A DNA stretch of 64,000 bases from Saprolegnia diclina VS20 (taxonomy: Eukaryota; Oomycota; Saprolegniomycetes; Saprolegniales; Saprolegniaceae). Under the pieces are notes generated by a model. It was not told the origin of the DNA. It worked only from the letters and a program-made list of their open reading frames with translations, and ran no database searches. The DNA lies in assembly GCF_000281045.1 (NCBI RefSeq), contig NW_008246085.1, positions 273,518 through 337,517 of the forward strand. Direction: 5' to 3'. The stretch's first letter is position 1. Each line of letters starts with the position of its first letter. Made by a program: the position numbers and the translations under genes. Positions 30,036 to 41,682 of this stretch are shown piece by piece.

Positions 30036-33000
30036 ATGGAACGACCGGCCGTCGACGACCTCACGGAGCTCATGGAGCTCAACGAGGACACGATCTTCGG
30101 CGCGCTCGAGGCCCGCTTCTACGCCCAGCGCATCTACACCAACACGGGCCACATTCTCCTCGCCGTGAACCCGTTCGAACGACTGCCAGGGCTTTATGGC
30201 TCGGAGCGCATGGAGACATACGCGAGCTACTACGCGCCCGACGACAATCGCACTGACGATGGACGAGCAGCACCAGCGCCGCACATCTACCGCGTTGCCG
30301 CTACGGCGTACCAGGCCATGATGCGCGGCAAGCTCTCGGACGCGCCGAGCGACCAGTCCATCTTGATCAGCGGTGAGAGTGGGAGCGGCAAGACCGAGTC
30401 CACGAAGCTTCTCATGGAGTACCTCGCACACGTTGGCGATGTGCCAGCGCCCGTGCGCATGTCGATGCCCGTCAACACGTCGACGATCAGCGACAAGGTG
30501 CTGGACGCCAACATTGTGCTCGAGTCGTTTGGGAATGCTCGCACACTGCGCAACGACAACTCGAGTCGGTTCGGGAAGCTCATTCAGATGAACTTTGACC
30601 ACGGCCTCTTGACAAGCGCCTCAATTCAGACGTACCTTTTGGAGAAAGTCCGTCTCGTGACGCAGTCCAAGGGCGAGCGCAACTACCACATCTTTTACGA
30701 GATGCTCATGGGCAGCTCCGAGGTGCAGCTCGCGTCGTGGCGCCTCATTGCGTCGCCCGAGATGCGCCTCAGCGTCGACGCGCGGCGGCAGCTCATGGCC
30801 AACTTTCGATACCTCAACCAGACCGACTGCTACGACCGGAAAGACCACGCCAACGATGCCCACAACTACAACCAGATGCTCCGTGCCCTTCAGATGATTG
30901 GCTTCTCGGCCCACGAGCAGTTGGGCATGCAGGCCCTTCTTGCCGCGGTTTTGCATCTCGGCAACCTCACATTTCAAGTCGCGCCCAAGGACCACTGCCA
31001 CGTCGCCCCCTCGAGCCAGGCCGCGCTCGCGGCCGCAGCGACCTTGCTCTCGCTGCGCGACGCTGGCGCGCTCGAGAAGGCACTGGTGACGCGAACGTTC
31101 CGCGTCGCGGCCGAGACCAAAGTGCTTCGGCTCAGCGTCGACGAGGCCAAGAACACCCGCGACGGGCTCACGAAAGCGCTGTACGGGCGGCTCTTTGAGT
31201 GGCTCGTCGGGCGCATGAACGCCTTTCTGCGGCACGACGACCGGGCGTCCGGTACGACCTCTTGCCTCTCGCTCAGATCTGATGTCTGACTTCTGATCTA
31301 GACAATGCGTCGTCGTTTGGGACGAGTACGAGCCACGCGGCGTCGAGCTGGATCGGCATCCTCGATATCTTTGGCTTTGAGGTGTTCCCGCTCAACTCGT
31401 TTGAGCAGCTCTGCATCAACTTTGCCAACGAAACGCTGCAGCAGCAGTTCAACTTGCACAACTTCGCCAACGAGCAAGTCGAGTACAAGAAGGAGGGGCT
31501 CGCGTGGGACTATGTCGCGTTCACCGACAACAAGGAGTGCGTCGACCTCTTCTCTGCCAAGCCCTTTGGCCTCTTCTCGCTCATGGACGAAGAGAGCATG
31601 CTGGCCAAAGGCACGGACGCGTCGCTCGCGTCCAAGCTCTACGCCCGCTGCGGCAGCCACGTTCGATTCAGCGCCTCCCGCGTGCAGCAAGGCCGCGGGC
31701 TCTTCTCGATCGACCACTACGCCGGCCTCGTCGAGTACACGACCGTTGGCATCCGCGAGAAGAACAAGGACGAGCTGCGCCAGGACATCGTCGACCTCTT
31801 CCAGACTGCGACGGCCGAGTCGTCGTTTGCGCGCCTCTTGTGCGAAGCCGGGCTCACGCACCGCCGCAGCAGCCACGCCACATTGCGCCGGCAAGAGTCC
31901 AAGCGACTCAACACGGCGAGCGTCGGCGGGCAATTCAAGACGCAGCTGCTGCATTTGATGGAGATGCTCAAGCTCACGGCGCCCCACTACGTGCGGTGCA
32001 TCAAGCCCAACGACGAGGCGGCGGCCCATGTCATGACCAAGGACCGTGTCGCTGAACAGCTGCGCTGCAATGGTGTCCTCCAAGCCGTTCAAGTCGCGCG
32101 CGCCGGCTTTCCCATCCGCATGCTCCACGCCGAGTTCATCGGGCGGTACACGGTTGTCGCCCGCGCCAGCGCCCGCCACGCCAACCTCTCGTCGCTCTAC
32201 GCGGTGATCGACCACTGCCTCCCGCACCTCCCGCTGGCATCGCCGCCGGCGGGGCTCGACTTGACGGCGCTCTCCTACGCACGTGGTCTCCAAATCGGCG
32301 TCACCAAAGTGTTTTTGCGCGCTGCTAGTTTTGAGCGGCTCGAGCGCCTCCGCGTCAAATACGTCGCCGCGCACCACCTGTACATTGCGCAGCGCCTACT
32401 CGGGTACCTCCACCGACGACGGTACCTTCGGTTTCGCCACGCCGTCCTCGTGCTCCAGAATCGATTTCGACGTCGCCGCGCGCGCCACCGCGCTGCCACG
32501 ATCCTCCAAGCGTTGGGACGCAAGGTCCTCGCCAAGACGCACTTTGACCGTCTCAAGCGGTCCGTTATTTATCTCCAGCGCCGCGTCCGCGCCAAGCAGC
32601 TGCAGCAACAACAGCAGCACCGACGCACGCCTCTGCGACTTGAACTCGAAGGCAGCGACGACGACGACGACGATGACGAAGACGCGTGGCTGGCCAACGT
32701 GCCACGCGAGTCGTACAGTGCGCTCTCGCCCATCTCCTCGTCCGATGACGACGAAGACGTTGTGCGCATGACGTATGTGGCCGCGCCGCTGCACCAGACA
32801 GCCCGGTCCTCGGGCATCTACCGGTCGACGGTCAAGCAGCTGCAGCCGATTCGAAAAGGCCCGGCACCGATCGCCGAGCTCTCGCCGCGTGTGCACCCGC
32901 CGCCGCACCCAGTGTCGCCGCCCGACGGTCGCCACACCACGTCGTCGTCGGGCAGTCGTCGCACGACGATGCGGCGCACGACGTTTGCGCTCCGGAAGCT

Positions 33001-33775
33001 CTCGGTCCTCGAGACGGCCAAGTGGAAGCAGGACCAAGACAGCTTTGCGTGCTACCAGTGCAACAAGCGCTTCACGCTCTTTCGCCGGCGGCACCACTGC
33101 CGTGTGTGCGGCGAAGTGATTTGCGACAGCTGCTCGACGTTTGTGGGGCTCGAGAAGCAGCAGAACGTCCGCGTCTGCGTCTTGTGCAGCACGCTCAACG
33201 TCGAAGAACGCGCGCCGACCAACATCACGGTCATGAGCGACGACGTCTGGCCGCATGCGTGGCCCGAGCCGCCGTACCCGCATGACGAAGACGCGCGGCT
33301 GCTCATCGTGCGGCAGCTCCCGCTGCAGACGATGATGGAGGCGCGCGAGTGGCTCGGGCTGTGCAACGCCGTCCAAGCGCACTTTCGCGCGTCGGTCGCG
33401 TACATCTCGATCATTTGCGAAGAAGACCAGTGGGTCATCTCGCGCGTCGGGTCGTTCCACACCAAGCTGCCGCGCGAAATGTCGTTTTGCTCGTACACGA
33501 TCTGCGGCGGGAGCCCGCTGGTCGTCAAGGACGCGACGCTCGATGCGCGCTTCAAGGAGAGTCCGCTCGTGCAAGGCGGGAAGGGCAAGTTCCGCTTCTA
33601 CGCCGGCGCGCCGATCGTGTGGACTGTCGAGACGCACATTGTGTTTGGCACGATCGCAGTCTTGGACACCAAGCCGCGCAAGGTCGTGACGCCCGAAGAC
33701 GTGGATTTTATGGCCACCTTGTCGGCGGCCGTGAGCGCGCGCATGTCCGAGTACCTCCCGCACAGTGTAAAGTAG
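30036..33775 (+). CDS. Unconventional myosin with FYVE and GAF-like tail
   Basis: Two exons, 30036-31251 and 31302-33775, with a 50-nt intron; product 1229 aa. The motor fills residues ~10-740: P-loop GESGSGKT near 112, switch I NDNSSRFGK, switch II LDIFGFE near 425, actin-binding loop LTAPHYVRCIKPND. The converter is followed by several IQ-like motifs (~745-840; LLGYLHRRRYLRFRHAV, ATILQALGRKV). A Ser- and Asp-rich linker leads to a FYVE finger (~981-1035) with RRRHHCRVC and CDSCS, expected to bind PI3P on endosomes. The last ~160 residues look like a GAF-type domain (FRASVAYISIICEEDQWVIS). Myosin-FYVE fusions are known from oomycetes. It probably moves or tethers endosomal vesicles on actin; the GAF ligand is unknown. 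Confidence 0.92.
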
Positions 33776-34469
33776 TAAGAGAGGCGCGCTCTTAGTCTGT
33801 AGTAGCTCCTTGGCGTAGTAATACTGCACCCAACACAACCAAGTCCTTGCCGATCCCGAGCTTCGTCGCTCCATGCAGCCGCGCAGCTTGGCCGTGCACG
33901 TTCATGCAGACGAGCACCCATGCACGATCCTTGTACGGTATGCAGCGTGCACGAGAGCGCGGTGGCTGCCTGCCTCTGCCTGCCTAGACAAGGCGGTGTT
34001 GCATGGGCGCGGTCGAGTGGGCCTCGCACCCACTTGGTCCGAGGCTGTCGCTGCAACTACCTTCAGCCCAGCAACGACGCTGACGCCTGCGATGGCGTGG
34101 CCGTCCGTCGGCGTTCTTCAACTTCTGCTTGTATAAACATGGTGCACACGCAGCTGGCGGTCCCACGGCCGCGTCCCACTCCGCCGCCACATAGCGCCTC
34201 CAGTGACGTGGAGCTATGGCGCTCCTGGACCCATGTGATTCTTGGGGGTCGGTGATGCGAGTCGCCAGGTCGAGTCGCCAGGTCGCCAGCAGCGAGCGAC
34301 TGGTGCTCACGACGTCGACACCGTCCCATCCTCGTCAAGGCCCATCGTCGCGCGGCCTGTGAATCTGATCCGGATACCACTGGGACCAGTTTATCCGGCG
34401 CTATTTTCTCGCCGTTAATGTCTCAGAACTCGAATTGTCCGCGGTCCGCGGCCAGACTTGCGCATTGGC
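33776..34469. other. Intergenic region with a short tandem repeat
   Basis: About 690 bases. At 34260-34292 GTCGCCAG is repeated three times (AGTCGCCAGGTCG type). No gene is supported. Confidence 0.5.
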
Positions 34470-37400
34470 ATGGGGCAGAAGGGCAGCAAGGCGCAGCAGA
34501 AGGAGTCGCATGCGTCCATGTACCAAGGTCTCGCTGGCCGCATGCACAAGCGGAAGAGCCAGGAAGATGGTCGGCCGGCGCATGCGCTCTCGGACCCGAT
34601 CCGCGCCCCAGTCTCGGCGCCGGCCTTCCTTCCACGGGCGATGACGCCACCGCCGCCGTCCGCATCGGGCACGCCGACCACGCCGCCGCGGATGTCGTCT
34701 GACTTTTCGACGCCGCTGGCGACACCGGCGCCCCGGCATTCACCGGCAACCTCAACAAACTCGACGCCGTTGGCAACGCCGGCGCCACGGTCCAGTGGCG
34801 GCACGTATGTCCGACCACATATGCAATCGTTCGATCGCGTCAACCGGTCTTCCAGCATGCCTGTGGACACGTCGACGGACGAAGAGTCGGTCGGGAGCCC
34901 GGCCTCGAACGAGGTCGGCGACTGGCTCATGGAGGACGACGACATTGAGATCGAGATGGTCGACGACGACGACTTGAACTCGGAGCATGACACGGAGCAC
35001 ACGGTACTACTTCAACTCGTCCTTCTTGTCCACAACACGATGGGCTCACGATACCGAACGTAGGAGCCCGAAGTGACGCTGACGCCGTACCTGCTCGCCA
35101 ACAAGCCGCTTTACGACATTATGATCCAAGTGCAGCTCTTTGCCAACTTGAGTCAGAACCAGCAAGAGCAGGTGCTGCAGGCGCTCAAGCCGATCAAGTT
35201 CAAGGACGGCCAGGCCATTGTCAAGCAAGGCGAGCGCGGCGAGCGCTTCTTCATGATTGCCAAGGGCGAGGCCGTCATCACCAAGAACATGGACGGGAAG
35301 GAGCGCATGATCACGCATCTGTACGCTGGCCACTACTTTGGCGAGCTCGCGCTCATTTACGACGACCCGCGCACGGCGACCGTCCGCGCGGTCGGCGACG
35401 TCGAGCTCTTGTACCTGACGCAAAAGGACTTTCAGCAAGTCGGCCAAGTCCACTTGAGTCTGATGCTGCAGCAAGTGCCGCTTCTCGCGCAGCTCACGTC
35501 GCGCGACCAAGACGCGATCTTGAAGAAGCTCAAGCCGGCCAACTTTTCGAACGGCGACTACATTGTGCGCCAGGGCGAGGAAGGCACGCGGTTCTACATG
35601 ATTACGCGCGGCGAGGCGGCCGTGCTCGAGACGCACGAAGCCGACGGCCAAGAGCGCGAGCTCACGCGCTTGTACGAGGGCCACGTGTTTGGCGAGATGT
35701 CGCTCATCTACAAGGAGCCGCGCACCGCGTCGGTCGTCGCGATCGGGCCGGTCAAGTGCCTCTACCTCACGAAAGAAGACTTTGACGAGTGCCTGCTCTC
35801 GGAGCGCTTTCAAAAGGTCATCCAGCGCGCGTACATTGAGAAAGCCACGCGCCGTGCGATGCGCAATAAGAACCGACTCCAGGAGGCCAACAAGCCGTCG
35901 TCCGCGACCGACATGTACTTATACTACGCGTACGCCTGCGACGACGACTCATGAAGCTGGCTTTAGGTCGCAGATGACGCTCGAAGGTCTCAACGGCGTC
36001 GCGCTCGAGACGAGCAAGCTCACGAAGCACCGGCTCGCGAATGGCGAGAAGGTTGTCAACAAGTACGTGATCAAGGGCGAGCTCGGGAAGGGCACGTTTG
36101 GCACGGTGAAAAAGTGCATGAACGAAGAGGACGGCAAGCTCTATGCGGTCAAGATCATGCACAAGACGTTTGTGCAGCGCATGGCCAACCGCGAAGACTC
36201 GCTCCAGGACGCGCTGCGCCGCGAAGTCGCGATCATGAAGAAGCTGAGCCACCGCAACGTGGTGCGCCTCGTCGAAGTGATTGACGACCCGTCGTCCCAA
36301 AAGGTCTACTTGGTCCAAGAGTACATTGAGAAGGGCAACTTGACGGAGATTGCGCACGGCGACCGCCTCCCCGAGTACGTTGTGCGCAAGTACATGCGCG
36401 ACCTTGTGTGCGGGCTGCAGTATTTGCACTTTCACAAGATTGTACACCGCGACATCAAGCCCGAAAACATCCTCGTGACGGCCGACGACATTGCCAAGAT
36501 AGCCGACTTTGGCGCCGCGCGCATGGTCATGAACGAAGCCGAGACGATTTCGGGGGCCAAGGGCACGCCAGGTACCCTGGCTATGACCTCACCGTAGTCT
36601 TATTGTTTCTTATGTGCTAGCGTTTATGGCGCCCGAGATGTTCAACATCAACGCCGAGTACACGGGGCCGTCGGCCGACATTTGGTCGCTCGGTGCCACG
36701 CTCTACATGATGGTACGATCTGCCACGTGGCTGTCGTGTTGAGTTGTGCGCTAGATGTTTGGCCACCCGCCGTGGCTTGCTGACAATGAGATTGAACTCG
36801 CGGAGAAGGTGCAGCGCGACGAGCTTAGCTTTCCGGAAGGCTTTGTCGAGCCGCACCTGAAGAACCTCCTCCAGCGCATGCTGACCAAGGACCCGGACCG
36901 CCGCATTACGCTCGCTGACGTGATGAACCACGAGTGGATCACGCGGGAGGGAAGTGAGCCGATCATCAACAACATTTTCGAAGACGGCATCAACAAGGTG
37001 ACGTTTGACGAGACGGACGGCGCGATTCAAAACATTCCCGAGCGCATCGACCAGCGCCTCCAAGCGTCGCTGGCCGAAGCCCACTTGATGCTGACCAACA
37101 AGACGCTGCTCGGACGACGCACGCCGAACGCGTCCTCGATGCACTCGCTCACGTCGTCCAAGTCGTCCAACGACAATGGGTCGCCGTCGCGCCAAAAGAG
37201 CTTTTCGAGCGCGCGCTCGAAACGCAGTCCGCTCCGGTCCAAGAACTCGAACGAGTCGATGGGCTCGACGCTCGAGGCGGCGCGCGTCATCTCTGCGTGG
37301 CGCCACCACAAGCGCGTCGCGCTCATGGACGGGCACAACCTCTCGGAACGCGTGCGCGATTTGCTCTTGGAGCAGAAGCGCATGGCGTTTTCGGTCGAGC

Positions 37401-39156
37401 GCGCGCAGATCACCGAGATCATCTTGCCGACGAACCACCTGCTTCCGTCGCCGACGCGGCGCAATACCCAAGGCCTCGAGAGCACGGCGTCGGACGAAGA
37501 CCTCTTGAAGCGCCAGTTGTCGCGGAAGAAGGACTTTGTCATGGTGACGTCGGAAGTGTTTCGCGGCGAAGAAGGCGACTTGCAGTCGCGCAAGGTGCTC
37601 TTCCAAGCCACGAACCAAGACTTCTCGATCGCGTCGCGCGTGCCACTGCACTCGTCGTCCGAGTCGTCGATGGTCGACTCGCGCACGATGTCGGACAGTC
37701 GCAACCTCTCGGAATCGCGGACGCTCTCGGACCACCGCAAAATGTCGGACAGTCGGTCGATCGACTCGCGCAAGCTCTCGGAGGCCAGCCGAAAGCTCTC
37801 GGACTCGCGCTCCAAACTGTCGGACTCGCGGAAGAACTCGGACACGGTGCGGACCATGTCGGGCTCGCGCAAGTCGAGCCGGTCATCGACGCAAGACAAG
37901 TCGAACCACTCGATGAACGACCTCCTCAACGCCGAGACGGTCATGTCGGAAGGCAGCAGCGACGAGGACAGCGACGACGATGACGACATGCGTGCCATGA
38001 GCTCGTCGTCGAAGGGCTCGTCGGCCTACTCGGACGTCGAGTGCGACGTGGATGTGAACGAGACGTTTGAGGACCTTCTGCACACGCCGCGGTCGGGCGA
38101 CGAGCGCAACGATGACATTGAAGTCGCACCGCTCGAGTGCGAGACGACGACGTTCTTCCCCGAAGACGAGATCGACGTGATCCAGGTCTACGTGAGCAGC
38201 AAGATTCGCGAAAACCTCGCGCTCGGCCTCCGTGCGGGGTACGCGGAAGCCAAGGGCGAGCGGCCGTACATGGAGGACAAGAGCCTCGCGCTCACGCACT
38301 ACCCGCGGCCGGGCAACGACGCTGAAACCATTGCCTACTACGCAGTCTACGACGGTCACAACGGCGACGAGACGGCGCTCGTCTTGCAAAAGGAGCTGCA
38401 CATGAAGATTCTCGACCGGCTCGCGACGAGCTCGCCCGAAGATGCGATGCTCGACGGTATGTCACCACGTTGTGTGTGGGATTCGGTGCTGAGAAGGAAG
38501 ATCACTAGGCTGTCGTGTCATGGACGAAGAGCTGCTGGCCAAGGACAATGCCAAGATTGCGGGCTTTACTCGCGACGGCAACGCGGCGCGGCCGGCGCCG
38601 ATTTCATTTTCGGGCTCGGCCGCCATCATGGCGCTGCTGCTCAACGTCGAGGACGGTCTGCAGCTGGTCATAGGCCACGTTGGGGACTGCCGCGCGGTGC
38701 TCTGCCGCGGGCCGGAAGCCCTCAGTCTTACCGTCGACCACAAGGCGAGCAACGCGATCGAGAAGGAGCGCGTACGTCATTTTGTATCTGAATCTGAACC
38801 TCAAAATTCGATTGTAGATTGAAAAGGCCGGTGGGTTTGTGCACAACGGTCGTCTCGACGGGATCCTTGCCATCTCGCGCGCGTTTGGCGACCTGGCGCA
38901 CAAGAGCGACGGCCATCTCATTGCGGTGCCCGACATAACGACCGAGATGATTGAGCCCGAAGACGAGTTCCTCTTGCTCGCGAGCGACGGGCTCTTTGAT
39001 GTGATCACGTCGCAGCAGGCCGTCAACTTTATCCGGCGCAAGCTGCGCAACCACGGCGACGTGCAGCTCGCGGCGCAGGAGCTCGTGTTGAAAGCGCAAG
39101 AGTATGTGAGCCACGACAACATTAGCGCGATCGTAATTTGTTTTCACCAAACCTAG
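34470..39156 (+). CDS. Cyclic-nucleotide-dependent protein kinase fused to PP2C phosphatase
   Basis: Seven exons: 34470-35003, 35064-35914, 35967-36571, 36621-36712, 36755-38456, 38509-38771 and 38818-39156; introns 42-60 nt; product 1461 aa. MGQKGSK fits N-myristoylation. After a Pro/Ser-rich acidic region come two cyclic-nucleotide domains (~195-310, ~315-435). Their phosphate-binding cassettes, FGELALIYDDPRTATV and FGEMSLIYKEPRTASV, have RTA, the cGMP-type residue. The kinase (~495-756) is intact: GKGTFGTV, YAVKIM, HRDIKPEN, ADFGAARM, MAPEM. A Ser-rich linker with at least nine R-x-x-S motifs leads to a PP2C domain (~1169-1461) with its metal-binding motifs: RPYMEDKS, VYDGHNGD, GHVGDCRAVL, LASDGLFDV, DNISAIVI. 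It should be a cGMP-regulated, membrane-attached kinase carrying its own phosphatase. Fusion is certain at the reading-frame level; both activities are inferred. Confidence 0.93.
38789..38811 (+). repeat. Dispersed motif copy inside an intron
   Basis: AATCTGAACCTCAAAATTCGA lies inside the sixth intron (38772-38817) of the kinase-phosphatase gene and supplies much of that 46-nt intron. Confidence 0.55.
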
Positions 39157-39271
39157 TAATATAGAAATAGTCGTTTTCGTTCCAAACGAATTGAAGAGCA
39201 AAGTGGCCGATTAAAAGAACAGACACCCGAAAAAAAAGCATCCGCGCTGGCGTTGACACGCATACGAAGAG

Positions 39272-40050
39272 CTAAAAGTACCGGCGCAAAGCGGCGTAGC
39301 GGCGGAAGAAGAGAAAGCCGCAGGCCGCGCCACCGAGGTGTGCGACGTTGCCGACGCTGTTGCCGGCGGTCGACGCGCCCCAGAGGTCGCGGAGGATGAA
39401 GAGACCGCCGGCCACGTACGCGGGAAGCGGCACGATCGCCATGATATAGATCGTGCTGTGCGGAAACGCGCAAATGTAAAAGGACGTGATCGCGTTGACC
39501 GCTCCGCTCGCCCCGAGCATGATCGAATGGCGGCGCTCGTACGTGTCATAGGCGATCTGGCAAAGTGATGCAACGACTACGGAGGAGGGTCCGTGAGCAT
39601 AATGAGATGACCATGCTAGCAATGCGTACCGGCGCTGCCGACGTAGAGGCCGAGGAAGCGCTTGGCGCCGATCATGTGGCTCACTTCACGCCCGAAAAAG
39701 TAGAGGCCAACACCGTTCATGAGAAAGTGGCTCGTGCTCATTTGGCTAAACACCGACGTGACGAGCGTGTGGACACGGCCGGCCTTGAGGTGCATGAGCG
39801 ACGTCGTAAAGTTCTCGACCATAAACGCCTTCTTCTCGCGTGTTTGCGCTGTCTGCCACATGAGGAAGACGGCGCCGTTGAGCCCGAGGACGCCATAGAG
39901 CGCATGGTCTGGCTCGATGCGGTCCAAGACGCTGCGGCGCGATGTAAAGGAGCGCGTTGGGATTGCTGGCGCGCGGTGCGGCAGGAAGGACTTGGTTGCT
40001 GGCGGCGCGAGGCGGCCAAGGCCGCGCTTCGCGAACATGCTCAAGGACAT
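39272..40050 (-). CDS. Mitochondrial rhomboid-family serine protease
   Basis: Two exons, 39630-40050 and 39272-39576, with a 53-nt intron; product 241 aa. The N-terminal ~40 residues are basic, Ser-rich and without acidic residues (MFAKRGLGRLAPPATKS), as expected of a mitochondrial presequence. Six or seven hydrophobic segments follow. The catalytic serine is in GASGAVNA and the catalytic histidine in VGNVAHLGGAACG; the HFLMNGVGLYFFG segment matches loop/TM2 of the family. By motif and presequence it is of the PARL/Rbd1 type of the inner membrane, but a plastid-free secretory location cannot be excluded. The start at 40050 was chosen because the longer in-frame ATG (40098) would precede the presequence-like stretch. 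Its end lies 115 bases from the convergent kinase-phosphatase gene. Confidence 0.9.
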
Positions 40051-40780
40051 GATATTGCACTCTGCAACCTCTAAAAGTAAATATCCTCTTGGACGCAATT
40101 CGGCGGTTTATCCGGAAAATCTAAGGCCCAAAGATTCGTGCCGAACAATTGGGCGCACCCGTCCATGATCGCCTGCACCACAGACGATACTGCCCTTGGC
40201 AGCTAACGGCCATTGTCATCGACGCCCTTGGTGTTGTGCTCCTGGCTGAGAATATGAAGCTTATTTGTGGCCTACCAGAGAGTAAGATGCTTATTGGTCT
40301 TGGCGCGCGAAGCTGCGCTGATGCACACATTCTCGCACTGCAAATACTCGCACAGTGACTGGGGACGTTGGTTGTATAGCCACTGCCGCTACTACAGGGA
40401 AGTAGTGCAGCCCATCGACTTGATGACTAGAATCCTAAACTAATCGCTACTAGTACTCGCTGTTGGCTTGCTCGAGAGGAATCATTTCTGAGCGGCCAAG
40501 CGAGCTGGAGACAGCGATGACAACGACAAGCTTCAAGAACTTGCAAACGACCGGTCTATTGGCCGTGCGAACATCGGCCTCTGGACGTCCCAAGCGCCAA
40601 GGCCGGCGGGGCGTTGCCGTCAAGGGCAACGACGGATTGGCGGATGCGAGTGGGCTGCCAGCGCTGTGATTGGCCACTGGAAACCTGTGAGACACGATAT
40701 CCGGATACGGACGAGGAATTGACTGGTAAATATGGGCGCTCTGTGGGGCAGCACAAACGTGTGACGTAGATAGCGACAAA
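40051..40780. other. Divergent intergenic region
   Basis: About 730 bases between the rhomboid and gamma-carbonic anhydrase genes. It has two inverted CCAAT (ATTGG) boxes (40636-40640 and 40669-40675) and no supported gene. Confidence 0.5.
40669..40675 (-). promoter_or_regulatory. Inverted CCAAT box before the gamma-CA gene
   Basis: ATTGGCC about 105 bases before the ATG at 40781; a second ATTGG lies 33 bases farther upstream. Confidence 0.45.
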
Positions 40781-41682
40781 ATGCAAGCCTTGGGGAAGAC
40801 GCTCCGCTCGCTCGGGCAATCGTTGGACAAGGTCGGCGTGGCCCTCGAGGGCCGCCTCACCTACACGGAGCGCTGTAAGCCCGCGTCGATCTCTCTCGAT
40901 CGGTACCTCACATGCTATGGCTAGTGGTTCCGTCGACGCGCCTTGTGGCCAACGCCGGCAACAAACCCGTGCTCGCCGAAGGCGCCTTCGTCGCCCCGAA
41001 CGCGTCGGTTGTCGGCGAGGTCTCCATCGGCAAGGGCTCGTCCGTCTGGTATGGCGCGACGGTCCGCGGTGATGTGAACCACATCACGATCGGCGACAAC
41101 ACCAACGTCCAGGACCAGGCCGTCATCCATGCCGCCAAGATCGCCAACGACTTCCCGACTGTCATCGGCAACAACGTCACGATTGGCCCCTCGGCTGTCA
41201 TCCACGCCTGCAAGATCAGCAACCAGTGCATCATCGGCACGGGCGCACAGGTCCTCGACGGTGCCGAGGTCGGCGAGAACTCGATCATCACGGCTGGGTC
41301 CATCGTCACCATGGGCAAGAAGGTCCCTGCTGGCCAGGTGTGTTGCTGTCGACATTGCTGGTGAGCCCCTGACGCCATCTTCTAGCTCTGGTCGGGCATC
41401 CCCGCGCGCCCCGTTCGCGACTTGACGTCGGATGAAATTGAGTTCATCAAGCAGTGCTCGTTGGACTACGTCCAGGTACACCTTGCTCTTCAAGTACCAC
41501 TGGCATCCTCTCATCGCTTCCGACGCTAGCTGTCGGAAGTCCATGCCGGCGAGACCGCCAAGACGTTTGCCCAGATCGAACTCGAGAAGGAGAACCGCAA
41601 GATCATGGACACGGTCGGCGAGCTGGGCTTCCAGCAGAAGCCCGAAGAACGGCCTGACACGGGCTTGTTCTTTAAGTATTAA
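40781..41682 (+). CDS. Gamma-class carbonic anhydrase-like protein (complex I associated)
   Basis: Four exons: 40781-40874, 40925-41337, 41386-41475 and 41530-41682; introns 48-54 nt; product 249 aa. The middle is a left-handed beta-helix with hexapeptide repeats (VVGEVSIGKGSSVWYGATVR, GDNTNVQDQAVIHA). It ends with a C-terminal helix. In plants, algae and many protists such proteins form a domain on the matrix arm side of complex I. Of the three family zinc histidines, two are visible (VIHAAK and AVIHACK), but the one normally in GHSAVLHG is Pro (TIGPSAVIHA). So enzyme activity is doubtful, and a structural role or a site shared with another subunit is more likely. The N-terminus (MQALGKTLRSLGQ) is amphipathic, fitting mitochondrial import. 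Confidence 0.92.

Noticed and set aside
32396-33874. 492-codon open frame on the minus strand over the myosin tail
   Set aside because: Shadow of the FYVE/GAF region; Arg- and Val-rich without motifs.
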